Notes: generated by a model from the sequence alone, not told the origin. Counted from the stretch's first letter, positions 9,115-20,593 are shown. The stretch is DNA of 64,000 nucleotides from Bradyrhizobium ottawaense (GCF_900099825.1 NZ_LT629693.1:3731001-3795000); one strand, 5' to 3'. Program-made: numbers and translations.

Positions 9115-10194
9115 ATGCCGATGCTGGTACTGGGGATCGAAACCACCTGCGATGAAACCGCGGCGGCCGTGGTCGCGCGCGGCAACGACGGCAGCGGCCG
9201 AATTCTGTCCAATATCGTCCACTCGCAAACCGCCGAGCACGCCCGCTTCGGCGGCGTGGTGCCGGAGATCGCGGCCCGCGCCCATGTCGACCTGCTCGAT
9301 GGCATCGTCGCCCGCGCCATGCAGGAAGCCGGTGTCGGCTTCGCGCAATTGTCGGCGGTGGCGGCCGCGGCCGGCCCCGGCCTGATCGGCGGCGTGATCG
9401 TCGGCCTCACCACCGCAAAAGCCATCGCGATGGTGCACGATACGCCGCTGGTTGCGGTCAATCACCTCGAGGCCCATGCGCTGACGCCGCGGCTGACCGA
9501 CGCGCTCGACTTTCCCTATTGCCTGTTCCTCGCCTCCGGCGGTCATACCCAGATCGTGGCCGTGGTCGGCGTCGGCGAATATGTCCGGCTCGGCACCACC
9601 GTCGATGACGCGATGGGCGAAGCCTTCGACAAGGTCGCGAAGATGCTGTCGCTGCCCTATCCCGGCGGGCCCGAGGTCGAACGATCAGCCGCCGGCGGCG
9701 ACCCAAAGCGATTTGCCTTTCCGCGGCCGATGCTCGGGCGGCCGGATGCGAATTTCTCGCTGTCGGGCTTGAAGACCGCCGTTCGCAACGAAGCCAGCCG
9801 AATGATGCCGCTGGAGCCGCAGGACATCTGCGATCTCTGCGCCGGTTTTCAGGCCGCCGTGCTGGAAGCGACGGCCGATCGGTTGAGCGTGGGCCTGCGA
9901 CTGTTCCACGAACGGTTCGGGCCGCCGCGCGCGCTGGTGGCCGCAGGCGGCGTCGCTGCAAACCATGCCATCCGCGACGCGTTGCAGGATGTCGCCGCGA
10001 AGGCCGGCACCACGCTGATCATGCCGCCGCCGGCGCTATGCACCGACAATGGCGCGATGATCGCCTGGGCCGGCGCAGAACGGATGGCGCTTGGACTGAT
10101 CGACACCATGGATGCGCCGCCGCGGGCGCGCTGGCTGCTCGACGCCACTGCCGCAGCACCCGCCGGCTTCGCCAACACCCGCGCGGGATTCTGA
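9115..10194 (+). CDS. tsaD: tRNA N6-threonylcarbamoyladenosine transferase subunit TsaD
   Basis: An approximately 359-residue ASKHA-fold protein. It transfers the threonylcarbamoyl group from TC-AMP to A37 of tRNAs that read ANN codons, working with TsaB and TsaE. Visible signatures: [16 protein letters not shown] at the N-terminus, the metal-binding HLEAH motif, [16 protein letters not shown] and the C-terminal [12 protein letters not shown]. The start is uncertain. ATG codons occur at 9115 and 9121; a TTG at 9091 has a better-placed AAGGG upstream and would add eight residues. The stop is separated from the gpsA ATG by one base, so tsaD and gpsA are translationally coupled. Confidence 0.95.
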   Translation: MPMLVLGIETTCDETAAAVVARGNDGSGRILSNIVHSQTAEHARFGGVVPEIAARAHVDLLDGIVARAMQEAGVGFAQLSAVAAAAGPGLIGGVIVGLTTAKAIAMVHDTPLVAVNHLEAHALTPRLTDALDFPYCLFLASGGHTQIVAVVGVGEYVRLGTTVDDAMGEAFDKVAKMLSLPYPGGPEVERSAAGGDPKRFAFPRPMLGRPDANFSLSGLKTAVRNEASRMMPLEPQDICDLCAGFQAAVLEATADRLSVGLRLFHERFGPPRALVAAGGVAANHAIRDALQDVAAKAGTTLIMPPPALCTDNGAMIAWAGAERMALGLIDTMDAPPRARWLLDATAAAPAGFANTRAGF

Positions 10195-10195
10195 C

Positions 10196-11176
10196 ATGAC
10201 GCCTGGCAACTCGGTCGGCGTGATCGGCGCCGGCGCCTATGGGACCGCGCTGGCTTGTGCGGTCGCGCGCGCCGGCCGCGACGTGTTGCTTTACGTGCGC
10301 GGCATCGAGAATGCCACGCAGATGAAAGCGACGCGACAGAATCCCAGGCTGCCCGGCGTGCGCCTCGACGAGCGGATCAGCATTACCGGCGAACTCGCGG
10401 TAGCGGCGCGCGCGCGTGTCATCCTGATGGCGACGCCCGCGCAAAATCTGCGCGAGGCGGCGATGACGCTGGCCCCACTCCTCAAACCGGAAACGCCTGT
10501 CGTCGCCTGCGCCAAGGGCATCGAACGCGGCACGCATCTGTTCATGACCGAGGTCATTGCCGAAGCGATACCGCATGCGATGCCGGCGATCCTGTCGGGC
10601 CCGAACTTCGCCGACGACGTGGCGCGCGGCCTTCCGACCGCCGTGACGCTCGCGGCGCGGGATGAAACGCTGGCGAGCCATCTGGTGCAGATGCTGGGCT
10701 CGTCCACCTTCCGGCCCTATCACACGACGGATGTCCGCGGCGTCGAGATCGGCGGCGCGGCCAAGAACGTACTGGCGATCGCGGCCGGAATCGTCGTCGG
10801 CCGAAAACTCGGCGCCTCGGCGCAGGCGGCGTTGACCACACGCGGATTCAGCGAACTCGCCCGGCTCGGCCGCGCCTGCGGCGCGCGTAGCGAAACGCTC
10901 GCAGGGCTCTCGGGCCTCGGCGATCTGATCCTGAGTTGCTCGAGTCTTCAATCGCGCAATTTCGCGTTCGGCATCGCCTTGGGCCGCGGTGAAACCCCGG
11001 CGCGCGACAAGCTCGCCGAGGGCGAATTTACGGCACCCGTCCTGATCGAACTGGCGGCTTCGCGAAACGTCGATATGCCGGTATCGAATGCTGTCGCGGC
11101 CATCCTGAGCGGCAAGGTGACGATCGATGCCGCGATCGAAGGCCTGCTGACGCGGCCGTTCAAGGCGGAAGAATGA
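10196..11176 (+). CDS. gpsA: Glycerol-3-phosphate dehydrogenase [NAD(P)+]
   Basis: A 326-residue cytosolic enzyme that reduces dihydroxyacetone phosphate to sn-glycerol 3-phosphate for phospholipid synthesis. The Rossmann motif [10 protein letters not shown] is at residues 10-19, the conserved [11 protein letters not shown] is near 140, and the helical C-terminal domain contains the catalytic-lysine region [15 protein letters not shown]. The length is typical. The ATG at 10196 comes one base after the tsaD stop; an in-frame upstream extension inside tsaD is rejected because the family begins just before the Rossmann strand. The tsaD–gpsA pairing is common in Rhizobiales. Confidence 0.96.
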   Translation: MTPGNSVGVIGAGAYGTALACAVARAGRDVLLYVRGIENATQMKATRQNPRLPGVRLDERISITGELAVAARARVILMATPAQNLREAAMTLAPLLKPETPVVACAKGIERGTHLFMTEVIAEAIPHAMPAILSGPNFADDVARGLPTAVTLAARDETLASHLVQMLGSSTFRPYHTTDVRGVEIGGAAKNVLAIAAGIVVGRKLGASAQAALTTRGFSELARLGRACGARSETLAGLSGLGDLILSCSSLQSRNFAFGIALGRGETPARDKLAEGEFTAPVLIELAASRNVDMPVSNAVAAILSGKVTIDAAIEGLLTRPFKAEE

Positions 11177-11185
11177 TCCGCCCTC

Positions 11186-11308
11186 GTCATGCCCGCGCTT
11201 GTCGCGGGCATCCACGTCTTGGATAATGCGGCGAAGGAAGGCGTGGATGGCCGGGCATAGGCGAGCGGAAGCGACGCCGTCCTTCGGACGGCTATGTCCG
11301 GCCATGAC
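11186..11308. repeat. Palindromic intergenic repeat, family B copy 1
   Basis: An element filling the gpsA-EVE gap. Its ends are inverted (CGTCATGCCCG near 11186, CCGGCCATGAC near 11300). Inside is a hairpin GCCGTCC-TTC-GGACGGC at about 11276-11292. The right-hand 70 bases (11240-11308) recur inverted at 55403-55471 and, more diverged, at 60730-60802. This kind of sequence is common between genes in Bradyrhizobium. No coding potential. Confidence 0.8.
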
Positions 11309-11322
11309 AAACAGGTAGCATC

Positions 11323-11736
11323 ATGAATTACTGGCTCGTGAAATCCGAACCCTCAACCTGGTCGTGGGATCAGCAGGTCGCCAAAGGCGCCAAGGGCGAA
11401 GCCTGGACCGGCGTGCGCAATTTCACCGCGCGGCAGCATCTCGTCGCCATGAAGAAGGGCGACCGCGCCTTTTTCTACCATTCCAACGAGGGCAAGGAGA
11501 TCGTCGGGATCGCCGAGATCATCAAGGAGGCCTATCCCGATCCGACCGACAAGACCGGCAAATTCGTCTGCGTCGACATCAAGGCGGACAAGCCCCTGAA
11601 GACGCCGGTGACCATGGCCGCGATCAAGGCCGACAAGAAATTCGCCGACATGGCGCTGGTGAAATATTCGCGGCTGTCGGTTCAGCCGGTCACGGCGGAT
11701 GAGTGGAAGATGATCTGCAAGATGGGCGGGCTGTAG
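11323..11736 (+). CDS. EVE-domain protein
   Basis: A 137-residue protein consisting of a single EVE (PUA-like) domain. Diagnostic features are the start MNYWLVKSEPSTWSWDQQ, then WTGVRNFTARQHL, MKKGDRAFFYHSN and IVGIAEI. EVE domains are related to YTH/ASCH/PUA folds; characterised members bind modified nucleic-acid bases, and standalone bacterial versions have no agreed function. The gene appears to be a single transcription unit between two palindromic repeats, with convergent topoisomerase IB downstream. Confidence 0.9.
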   Translation: MNYWLVKSEPSTWSWDQQVAKGAKGEAWTGVRNFTARQHLVAMKKGDRAFFYHSNEGKEIVGIAEIIKEAYPDPTDKTGKFVCVDIKADKPLKTPVTMAAIKADKKFADMALVKYSRLSVQPVTADEWKMICKMGGL

Positions 11737-11745
11737 GCGGCCAAT

Positions 11746-11875
11746 CGTAGGGTGGGCAAAGGCGCTTTTGCGCCGTGCCCACCATCTATCCTATGCAATG
11801 ATACTAAACGGTGGGCACGCGGAGCCTGTCATCGGGCGCGCATTCGCGCGACCCGTTGGCTTTGCCCACCCTACG
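11746..11875. repeat. Composite palindromic repeat carrying the 43-base module (copy 1)
   Basis: Lies between the convergent EVE and topoisomerase IB genes. The outer arms are CGTAGGGTGGGCAAA (11746-11760) and TTTGCCCACCCTACG (11861-11875), with inner arms GTGCCCACC (11775-11783) and GGTGGGCAC (11810-11818). The left arm holds a short hairpin GGCGC-TTTT-GCGCC. At the equivalent point of the right arm is a 43-base module (11819-11861) that recurs at 46509-46551 and 55730-55772. It could act as a bidirectional terminator through its hairpins. Confidence 0.8.
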
Positions 11876-11884
11876 GCTCGCGGC

Positions 11885-13060
11885 CTATGCGGCAGCTGCC
11901 GTCACCACCTGCGCCAGCAGCGCCTCGCGCTTGGCTTGCGTGCGGTAGCCCTTCATCGTCGCGGCGAAGCGTTCGAGGATGCCGTCCTCGAACGCGGTGA
12001 CGATGGTGTCGTGGACATAGCTCTTGCGGCAGATCGCCGGTGTGTTCGACAGTTCGTCCGCGGCGGCGCGCACGGCGTCCAGCACCTGCTTGCGACGGCC
12101 GCGCTCGCTGGCGGCCGGCGAAATCCGCGACAGCGATTCCAGCACCACGGCTGAGGCCATCAGGGTGCGGAAATCCTTCAGCGAAATCTTGATGCCGGCG
12201 ATCTCGCGCAGGAACGCATTCACGGTGGTGGTGGAGACGGCGCGCACGGTGCCGGACTTGTCGCGGTACTGGAACATGCGCTTGCCCGGAACAGTGCGCA
12301 GGATACCGATGGCGCGAACCAGTTTGGCCGCGTCGCATTCCTTGCGCGTGGCCTTGCCGCCCTTGGCCTTGAAGGTCAGCACCAGGCTGTCGTCTTCCAG
12401 CGTGACGTTGGACTTCAGCAGCGTGGTGGCGCCGCGGGTGCCGTTGAGACGGGCATAGGATTCGTTGCCGGGCCGGATCGCGGTGCGCGCGATCAGTTCG
12501 ATCACGGCTGAAAGCGCGAATTCCCGCGTCGGTTCGTCGCCGGACAGGTGCATCGAGACGTTGCGGCGGATCTTCGGCAGTGCAGCGACCAGCCGCGCCA
12601 GCCGATGCGCCTTGCGGTGCTCGCGGACCTTTTCCCAATCGGCGTGATAGCGGTATTGCAGCCGGCCCGCGGCATCGAGGCCGACCGCCTGCAGATGCGA
12701 GGCCGGATCGGCCGAATAGCGGACTTCGCGATAGGCCGGCGGCACCGCCATCGAGTGCAGGCGCTTGATGGTGCCGACATGGCGGATCGGCGTGCCATTG
12801 GCGCGAATGAATGAATAGCCCTTTCCGCGCTTGATGCGGCGGATGGTCAGCCCGTTCTGATCGCCGAGCTTGAGGCCATGGCCCTGCGCCAGCGATTCCA
12901 CCGTCGCGCGGGTTTCGATCTTGGCCTTCGGCGCGGGAATCCTGGATTTCGAGGAGGTCTTGACGGTCGCTTTGGGCAGTTGCCCGAGCGCTTCTGCCAA
13001 GGCGACGGCAGGATCGGCGGAAACGGGCCGCGTAGCCTCGAAATTCTGCTGATCCATCAT
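11885..13060 (-). CDS. DNA topoisomerase IB (poxvirus/eukaryote type)
   Basis: A 391-residue type IB topoisomerase, which relaxes supercoils through a 3'-phosphotyrosyl intermediate. The N-terminal DNA-binding domain contains GTIKRLHSMAVPPAYREV. The catalytic domain includes IARTAIRPGNESYA with an active-site arginine, KGGKATRKECDAAKL, and the nucleophile Y348 in CRKSYVHD. ATG codons at 13060 and 13057 fit best; a longer in-frame start at 13150 adds only a basic, non-conserved stretch. Residues 1-60 look like a disordered basic extension. Bacterial type IB enzymes are accessory to the essential type IA and IIA enzymes. Confidence 0.93.
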   Translation of the reverse strand: MMDQQNFEATRPVSADPAVALAEALGQLPKATVKTSSKSRIPAPKAKIETRATVESLAQGHGLKLGDQNGLTIRRIKRGKGYSFIRANGTPIRHVGTIKRLHSMAVPPAYREVRYSADPASHLQAVGLDAAGRLQYRYHADWEKVREHRKAHRLARLVAALPKIRRNVSMHLSGDEPTREFALSAVIELIARTAIRPGNESYARLNGTRGATTLLKSNVTLEDDSLVLTFKAKGGKATRKECDAAKLVRAIGILRTVPGKRMFQYRDKSGTVRAVSTTTVNAFLREIAGIKISLKDFRTLMASAVVLESLSRISPAASERGRRKQVLDAVRAAADELSNTPAICRKSYVHDTIVTAFEDGILERFAATMKGYRTQAKREALLAQVVTAAAA

Positions 13061-13431
13061 GGTCGTCGTTGCCTTGCTCCGCCTGCTATTCCGGTAATGC
13101 CTCTTGATGGGCTTGGTTCCGGGAGGACCGTCTGGCCCCGGGAAAGCCATTTAGGGGGTAAGGAACGGCTTTGCGAGTCCCGATTCCGTTATTTGCGGTT
13201 ACTGGATACCGGTCATGGGAGCCATTCGCGCGATAACGTTGATTTCAGCCTCCGCGAAAACGCGAAAATGATCACCGTTTTGAGTTGGGGCGGGCCGGCG
13301 AGCCGCCAGGCCGACCAAGGTCGCAGACGTTTCCGCCTTGTCCGGAGATCACCCCGCGACGCATAATCGTGGCAATCAAATGGGTCTGCGGCCGCCAGAT
13401 TTGTACGGCGCCGCGATGAGTGGAGGGAAAG
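13061..13431. other. Intergenic region between topoisomerase IB and acsA
   Basis: About 370 bases between divergent genes, so it must contain both promoters. A GGAGGGAAAG ribosome-binding site for acsA ends just before 13432. I see no convincing sigma-70 or sigma-54 boxes, no long inverted repeat and no small coding frame. Confidence 0.4.
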
Positions 13432-15384
<1,953 letters not shown>

Positions 15385-15751
15385 CGCGGCCGGCGATTCC
15401 ATTCCGCCTCGCGCCCAAAACCTCCCGTATTGGGCGCGGGGGCGCGCGCTACTCACCTTCAACGCGGCAAATGCGTCGTCCGGGCTCCCTGCCTTGACCC
15501 GGTCACGCGCTTGTCAGTCGTGTGGCAGCCTTGTGGCGCATTTCGTGGCCAAGTGTTGTTTTCAAGTCATTTACTTTGATTCGAACATTTCCTTTCTTCC
15601 CCTCAGCGAAACACGCCTCCGGCCAAGGGTGAAACCACCCGGTTAACACGTGCGGTTAAAAATGCGTGGGTGACACGGCAGACCGGCCACGCGCCGGGTT
15701 GCAGGGAATTTGAGGGCCCCGGAACGGGCGCTGCGGAAACTGGAGCTGATA
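15385..15751. other. Intergenic region upstream of the L,D-transpeptidase
   Basis: About 367 bases. Near the left end is the hairpin listed at 15410-15438. Around 15540-15600 the sequence becomes clearly AT-richer, a plausible promoter zone for the downstream gene, but no consensus boxes are evident. No coding frame. Confidence 0.4.
15410..15438 (+). terminator. Hairpin after acsA
   Basis: Perfect 9-base inverted repeat CGCGCCCAA / TTGGGCGCG with an 11-base loop, 25 bases after the acsA stop. It is followed by a G-rich run rather than T residues, so it is a stable 3' structure but not a textbook intrinsic terminator. Confidence 0.5.
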
Positions 15752-16264
15752 ATGTCGATGAGGATTGCGATGGCGCTGGCCGCCACCATCGGGGCGGGCA
15801 TTTTGATGTCGTCGGCGGCGCAAGCGCGGCCGGAGATGGTGGGCATTCGCGGCGACTACACGCCGGGCACGATCGTGGTGAAGACCAACGAGCGCCGCCT
15901 TTATCTCATCCTCGATTCCGGCCACGCCATGCGTTACCCGGTCGGCGTCGGCAAGTCCGGCAAGCAGTGGGCCGGCACCACCCGCATCGACGGCAAGTAC
16001 CGCAACCCGGCCTGGGCGCCGCCGAAGGAAGTGAAGCGCGACAAGCCGAACATTCCGGACCTGATTGAAGGTGGCTCGCCGCGTAACCCGATGGGCGTCG
16101 CGGCAATGACGCTTGCCGGCGGCGAATACGCCATCCATGGCACCAACGTGCCGGGTTCGGTCGGCGGCTTCGTGTCCTACGGCTGCATCCGGATGCTGAA
16201 CGCCGATATCACCGACCTCTATCAACGCGTCTCGGTCGGCACCAGCGTCACCGTTACGCGCTGA
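15752..16264 (+). CDS. Secreted L,D-transpeptidase (YkuD family)
   Basis: A 170-residue protein. A signal peptide (MRIAMALAATIGAGILMSSAAQA) is followed by a YkuD catalytic domain with the motif H129-G-T-N and the nucleophile C145 in SYGCIRM. Such enzymes make 3-3 peptidoglycan cross-links or attach outer-membrane proteins to peptidoglycan in the periplasm. The start at 15752 has GGAG upstream; a longer frame begins at 15710 without a site. The compact size (signal plus catalytic domain only, no LysM or peptidoglycan-binding domain) is common among the many Bradyrhizobium paralogues. A strong terminator follows. Confidence 0.92.
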   Translation: MSMRIAMALAATIGAGILMSSAAQARPEMVGIRGDYTPGTIVVKTNERRLYLILDSGHAMRYPVGVGKSGKQWAGTTRIDGKYRNPAWAPPKEVKRDKPNIPDLIEGGSPRNPMGVAAMTLAGGEYAIHGTNVPGSVGGFVSYGCIRMLNADITDLYQRVSVGTSVTVTR

Positions 16265-16287
16265 TCTTTCGGCTGTCGTTTCAATGT

Positions 16288-16317
16288 AAAAGGCCGCGCC
16301 TCTGCGCGGCTTTTTCA
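16288..16317. terminator. Intrinsic terminator, probably bidirectional
   Basis: Stem GCCGCGC / GCGCGGC with loop CTCT (16293-16310), flanked by AAAAG on the left and TTTTTC on the right. It can end the L,D-transpeptidase transcript on the plus strand and the thermonuclease transcript on the minus strand. Confidence 0.9.
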
Positions 16318-16326
16318 TTTTGGAAC

Positions 16327-16929
16327 TTACTGATTGGCGTTCGCGCACCAGCCGCTGCGGTGGCCGCCGTTGTAGCTGCGCGCATGACCGGCGGCGAGCA
16401 TCGCGGTCGAAACATTTTGAGTCTTGCTGGTCGCGGCATGGGCATCCACCCGACCGTTATATTTGTCCGGCCCAATATTGAAGATCGTGACCTCGCCTTC
16501 GCCGAGCAAGGCGCGCAAGGCGGCCGTCGCGGATTCGGCCATCTGCAATTCCAGCGGACAGGACGCCTTCAACTCCGGCGCATCGATGCCACGCAGGCGA
16601 ACCCGCGTGGTCAGGTCGAGGCCGGGCGACAGATGCACCCGCGCCTCGAAGGTGTCGCCGTCGATGGTCCGGATCACGTCGACGGGGTGGTGAACGTCTG
16701 GATTGCCGGCCCGCCGCCAGACCATCTCGGCGTCCCGTGCCGCCGGACTGTCGGCCGGGTGCTGCTCGGCCGAGTGGGGCAAAAGCCCACGCACCCAGTG
16801 CCTCACCGGCCGCATCGTCCCCGCCACCACGGCGATCACGAACAGCCAGGGCAGCGCCGCCGCAAACCAGCGGTGCCGAGTGGCTTGATAGGGCGTCCGA
16901 TAAGGACGAATCCTCTCGTTTGGGGACAT
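16327..16929 (-). CDS. Membrane-anchored thermonuclease (SNase fold)
   Basis: A 200-residue protein. A basic N-terminus and one membrane segment (WFAAALPWLFVIAVVAGTM, residues 21-39) are followed by a staphylococcal-nuclease-like domain. Catalytic-type residues are visible in DGDTF, RLRGIDAPE (Arg and Asp of the active site, then Glu) and a later Arg in DKYNGR. Such enzymes are calcium-dependent DNA/RNA endonucleases; here the domain would face the periplasm. Cysteines at positions equivalent to KASCPL and SGWCA could form a disulfide. The gene ends close to the shared terminator and converges with the L,D-transpeptidase gene. Confidence 0.88.
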   Translation of the reverse strand: MSPNERIRPYRTPYQATRHRWFAAALPWLFVIAVVAGTMRPVRHWVRGLLPHSAEQHPADSPAARDAEMVWRRAGNPDVHHPVDVIRTIDGDTFEARVHLSPGLDLTTRVRLRGIDAPELKASCPLELQMAESATAALRALLGEGEVTIFNIGPDKYNGRVDAHAATSKTQNVSTAMLAAGHARSYNGGHRSGWCANANQ

Positions 16930-16989
16930 TTGCCCCGACTAGGGCTGAGTCGGGTCAATCGGCAAGGCCAAAGTCCTCCAAAGGCGGCC

Positions 16990-17199
16990 TCAGAAATCCG
17001 AGGCGATGCCTTTGCGCTCCCAGTCGCCATACCGTGTCGGTTCCGGACCTTTCGGGCCCTGAAATTCCTTCGGATGCGGCGTGGCGGCGGCTGCTTCGGC
17101 GGCTTTCCGGCGCGCCTCGGCTTCGGCGAGTGCGCGCTCGGCGGCGGGCGTCAACGGCTTGCGTTCTGGTACAGAAGCGGGTGAAGGATCGTCGGTCAT
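16990..17199 (-). CDS. DUF1674 protein, succinate dehydrogenase assembly factor 4 homologue
   Basis: A 69-residue protein with an Ala/Glu-rich helical N-terminus and the diagnostic C-terminus GPEPTRYGDWERKGIASDF. This is the signature of DUF1674, homologous to mitochondrial SDHAF4, which binds the flavinylated SdhA subunit and helps complex II assemble. The motif is complete. It lies head-to-head with rsmB, an arrangement found widely in Rhizobiales. About 60 bases separate it from the downstream thermonuclease gene. Confidence 0.92.
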   Translation of the reverse strand: MTDDPSPASVPERKPLTPAAERALAEAEARRKAAEAAAATPHPKEFQGPKGPEPTRYGDWERKGIASDF

Positions 17200-17372
17200 C
17201 TCAAACTCTTCCGCGGCACGGTTGGTATCCGAGATAGGGACGTCGCGACGACATCACAATCGTGAAATCGTCGTGGCGATTCTTACATTTGGCATATTCG
17301 CATGCCAAAGGAGTTTTTCTTTTCAAAAGGCATAAGCCGAAACCTTTCCGCCCCCCGAGACATTCCTGATTC

Positions 17373-18719
17373 ATGCCTCCTTCAAGATTCGCAGTACCTT
17401 CCGAAGTGCCTGGGCTCGCGGCGCGGCGGATCGCGGCTGACATTCTCGACGGCGTGCTGCACAAGCACCGCACGCTCGATGACCAGCTCGACGGCGCCGG
17501 CGCTCATCCCGGACTGAAGGCGCTTGCCGATCGCGACCGCGCGCTGATGCGGCGTCTGGTGGCGACGATCTTGCGGCGGCTCGGCACGCTCGGCCATTTG
17601 CTCTCGCGCCTGCTCGATCGCGGTATTCCGACCGATGCGCCGCGCGCGCAGAGCGCGCTTTTGATTGGCGCCGCGCAGATTCTCTGGATGGATGTGCCCG
17701 ATCATGCGGCCGTCGACCTCAGTGTGCGGCTGGTGCAGTCGGACCGGCGGGCCGCGAAATATGCCGGGCTCGTCAATGCCGTGCTGCGCCGTTGCGCCCG
17801 CGAAGGCCAGCCGCTGATCGACGAGGTCAAGGCGCAGACGCTGGATACACCACCCTGGCTGCTGGCGCGCTGGATTGCCGCCTATGGCGAGACCACCGCG
17901 CGCGAGATGGCGCTGGCGATCGGTCATGAGCCCTCGCTCGACATCACCGTGAAGGCCGACGCAGCCCAATGGGCGACGCGGCTGCATGGCGAAACGCTGC
18001 CGACCGGAACGGTCCGCACTTTGCTGCAGGGTTCGGTGATGATGCTGCCCGGCTTCACCGAGGGCCAATGGTGGGTGCAGGACGCCGCCGCCGCGCTGCC
18101 GGCACGGTTGTTCGGCGACGTCAGCGGCAAACGCATCGTCGACCTCTGCGCGGCACCCGGCGGCAAGACGGCGCAGCTGGCGCTGGCCGGAGCTGACGTC
18201 ACGGCGGTCGATCGCTCGCCGGCGCGGATGTCGCGGCTGCGCGACAACCTCGCACGGCTGTCGCTGCGCGCCGACGACGTGGTGACCGATGCCGCCGAAT
18301 GGGATGGCGGCGCCGGCGGTTTCGACGGTGTTCTGGTCGACGCACCCTGCACCTCGACCGGGACCATCCGCCGTCACCCCGACGTGGCCTGGCTGCGGCA
18401 GGAAGCCGACATCGCGGCGCTCGCAACCTTGCAGCGACGATTGCTGCAGAAGGCCGTCGCCCTGCTCAAGCCGGGCGGTACGCTGGTCTATTGCACCTGT
18501 TCGCTGGAACCCGAAGAAGGCGAACAGGCGGTCGCCGCACTCCTGGCCGCCGAATCCGCCGTGCGCCGTGCGCCGGTTGAGGCCAGCGAGGTCTCGGGCC
18601 TCAGCGAAATCGTCACGGCGGACGGTGATTTGCGCACCCTGCCCTGCCATTTGCCCCATGAGGACCCCCGGCTTGGCGGGTTGGATGGATTTTACGCGGC
18701 GCGGCTGGTTAAATCCTGA
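17373..18719 (+). CDS. rsmB: 16S rRNA m5C967 methyltransferase RsmB family
   Basis: A 448-residue RsmB/NOP-family methyltransferase. The N-terminal NusB-like RNA-binding domain (about 15-150) is followed by a Rossmann methyltransferase domain with CAAPGGKTAQLA (SAM binding) and DRSPARMSRL. The two family cysteines are present: C326 in DAPCTSTG and C376 in YCTCS. It adds a methyl group to C5 of a cytosine in 16S rRNA. The ATG at 17373 is the first start after a divergent promoter region shared with DUF1674. The full-length NusB domain and the ending GFYAARL agree with RsmB rather than RsmF. Confidence 0.93.
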   Translation: MPPSRFAVPSEVPGLAARRIAADILDGVLHKHRTLDDQLDGAGAHPGLKALADRDRALMRRLVATILRRLGTLGHLLSRLLDRGIPTDAPRAQSALLIGAAQILWMDVPDHAAVDLSVRLVQSDRRAAKYAGLVNAVLRRCAREGQPLIDEVKAQTLDTPPWLLARWIAAYGETTAREMALAIGHEPSLDITVKADAAQWATRLHGETLPTGTVRTLLQGSVMMLPGFTEGQWWVQDAAAALPARLFGDVSGKRIVDLCAAPGGKTAQLALAGADVTAVDRSPARMSRLRDNLARLSLRADDVVTDAAEWDGGAGGFDGVLVDAPCTSTGTIRRHPDVAWLRQEADIAALATLQRRLLQKAVALLKPGGTLVYCTCSLEPEEGEQAVAALLAAESAVRRAPVEASEVSGLSEIVTADGDLRTLPCHLPHEDPRLGGLDGFYAARLVKS

Positions 18720-18838
18720 TTTTAAACCGGAATTCCGCCGCCTTCGGGTGATTCGCGCACTTTCAAGATGGTGTCATGCCGGCGTTTCCGGATTAAAAGG
18801 ATTCGCCACAATTCCCTCCCTCCCTCCCAAGGCACGGC

Positions 18839-20593
18839 TTGTCGGTCGCTCAACGCAGACGCATCTCGACGCTTATCATGGGCCGCTTTGCGCGGAACAT
18901 GGCGGCGCGTGCCAGCGGCGGGACGGTGGCGCTATCGCGGCTGTGGCCGGGCCGGGCCGACCGCCTGATCATCGCGCCGCATGATCTGCGGACCGCGGAC
19001 GCCACCCGCGCCGCCGAAATCTATGCCGGCCGCTTCGTCTTCGCCGGCAAGATCGTGACCTGCCACGGCCGCTCGATCTTCGACCTCGAGCCGCCGTCGG
19101 AAGACTGGGAGGTGGCGCTGCTCGGCTTCGGATGGCTGCGGCACCTGCGTGCCGCCGATACCGCGCTGACTCGCGCCAATGCCCGCTCGCTGGTTGACGA
19201 CTGGATCTCGAATCCGACGCGCCGGCGGCCGCTCGAGCGCCGCGCCGACGTGCTGGCGCGCCGGGTGATCTCGCTATTGTCGCAGGCGCCGCTGGTGCTC
19301 GGCGACACCGACAACAAGTTCTATCGCAAATATCTGCGCGGACTGACCCGCGAGATTCGCTACCTGCGCTACACGATGATCGACATCGCCGACGGCGTGC
19401 CGCGCCTGCAGGTGCTGATCGCGCTCTGCTACGCCTCGCTGTGCCTTGCCAACCAGGCCAAGCACATCCGTTCGGCGACGCGGCGGCTTTCCGATGAACT
19501 GCAGCGGCAGATCCTGCCCGACGGCGGCCACATCTCACGCAATCCCGGCGCGCTGGTCGAACTGCTCAGCGACATGCTGCCGCTGCGCCAGACCTTTGCC
19601 GCGCGCAACATCGCGCCGCCGCCGGCGCTGCTGAACGCGATCGATCGCATGATGCCGATGCTGCGCTTCTTCCGCCACGGCGACGGCAGCTTTGCGCTGT
19701 TCAACGGCATGAGCAACGCGCCGTCCGACCTGGTCGCGACCCTGCTCGCCTATGACGACACCCACGGCGTGCCGATGTCGAGCATGCCGCATACCGGATT
19801 TCAGCGCCTCGATGCCGGTGCCACCACCGTCATCATCGACACCGGCCCGCCGCCGCCGCCGAATGTCAGCCAGGACGCGCATGCCGGCTGCCTGGCGTTC
19901 GAATTGTCATCAGGACCGAGCCGGATCGTCGTCAATTGCGGCATGCCCTCGACCGGCCGCGACAACTGGCGGGCCTTTGCGCGCTCTACCGCGGCGCATT
20001 CGACCCTGACCTATCACGAGACTTCATCGTGCCAGTTCGTCGAATTGTCGGCGATGAAGCGCCTGTTGCAGGGCGCGCCGGTCGTCAGCGGCCCGTCCAA
20101 TGTCGAGAGCTACCGCGAGGCGGTGGCGAACGGCGATCTGCTGCACACGTCGCATGACGGCTATCTCGCGCGATTTGGCGTCGTGCATCGCCGGGTGCTG
20201 ATGATTGCCCAGGACGGTGCACGGCTCGACGGCGAGGACACGGTATCGCCGGCGCCGGGCGCGCGAATCAGGGGCAACGAGACCGACTTTGCCCTGCGGT
20301 TTCATCTGCATCCTGCCGTGAAGGCGAGCCGCCTCAGCGACGCCCGCGGCGTCATGCTGGTATTGCCGAACCGCGATGTCTGGACCTTCGAGGCGCTCGA
20401 CGACAAGGTCGACCTCGAGGACAGCGTCTTCCTGGCCGGCAATGACGGCCCCCGCCGCACCGCCCAGATCGTGATCCGGCAGAATTCGCGGACCGCGTCT
20501 TCGATCCGCTGGAGTTTTGTGCGCTCGACCACCTCGCCCTCGGCCACGAATGCAAGGCGCAACGCCCGCCGCGAGCCGGAATTGCCGTTGTAG
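18839..20593 (+). CDS. Heparinase II/III-family protein
   Basis: An approximately 584-residue protein similar to heparinase II/III-like proteins. The N-terminal half is an alpha/alpha toroid-type domain (GGTVALSRLWPGRAD, FGWLRHLRA, LPDGGHISRNPGALVELL), and the C-terminal half is a beta-rich domain (NCGMPSTGRDNWRAFARSTAAHSTL, then GYLARFGVVHRR). Family members are polysaccharide lyases, but the substrate of the alphaproteobacterial version between rsmB and purH is unknown, and no signal peptide is evident. The start is ambiguous: TTG at 18839 has AAGG upstream; an ATG at 18878 would shorten it by 13 residues. The next gene, purH, follows after about 130 bases. Confidence 0.88.
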   Translation: MSVAQRRRISTLIMGRFARNMAARASGGTVALSRLWPGRADRLIIAPHDLRTADATRAAEIYAGRFVFAGKIVTCHGRSIFDLEPPSEDWEVALLGFGWLRHLRAADTALTRANARSLVDDWISNPTRRRPLERRADVLARRVISLLSQAPLVLGDTDNKFYRKYLRGLTREIRYLRYTMIDIADGVPRLQVLIALCYASLCLANQAKHIRSATRRLSDELQRQILPDGGHISRNPGALVELLSDMLPLRQTFAARNIAPPPALLNAIDRMMPMLRFFRHGDGSFALFNGMSNAPSDLVATLLAYDDTHGVPMSSMPHTGFQRLDAGATTVIIDTGPPPPPNVSQDAHAGCLAFELSSGPSRIVVNCGMPSTGRDNWRAFARSTAAHSTLTYHETSSCQFVELSAMKRLLQGAPVVSGPSNVESYREAVANGDLLHTSHDGYLARFGVVHRRVLMIAQDGARLDGEDTVSPAPGARIRGNETDFALRFHLHPAVKASRLSDARGVMLVLPNRDVWTFEALDDKVDLEDSVFLAGNDGPRRTAQIVIRQNSRTASSIRWSFVRSTTSPSATNARRNARREPELPL

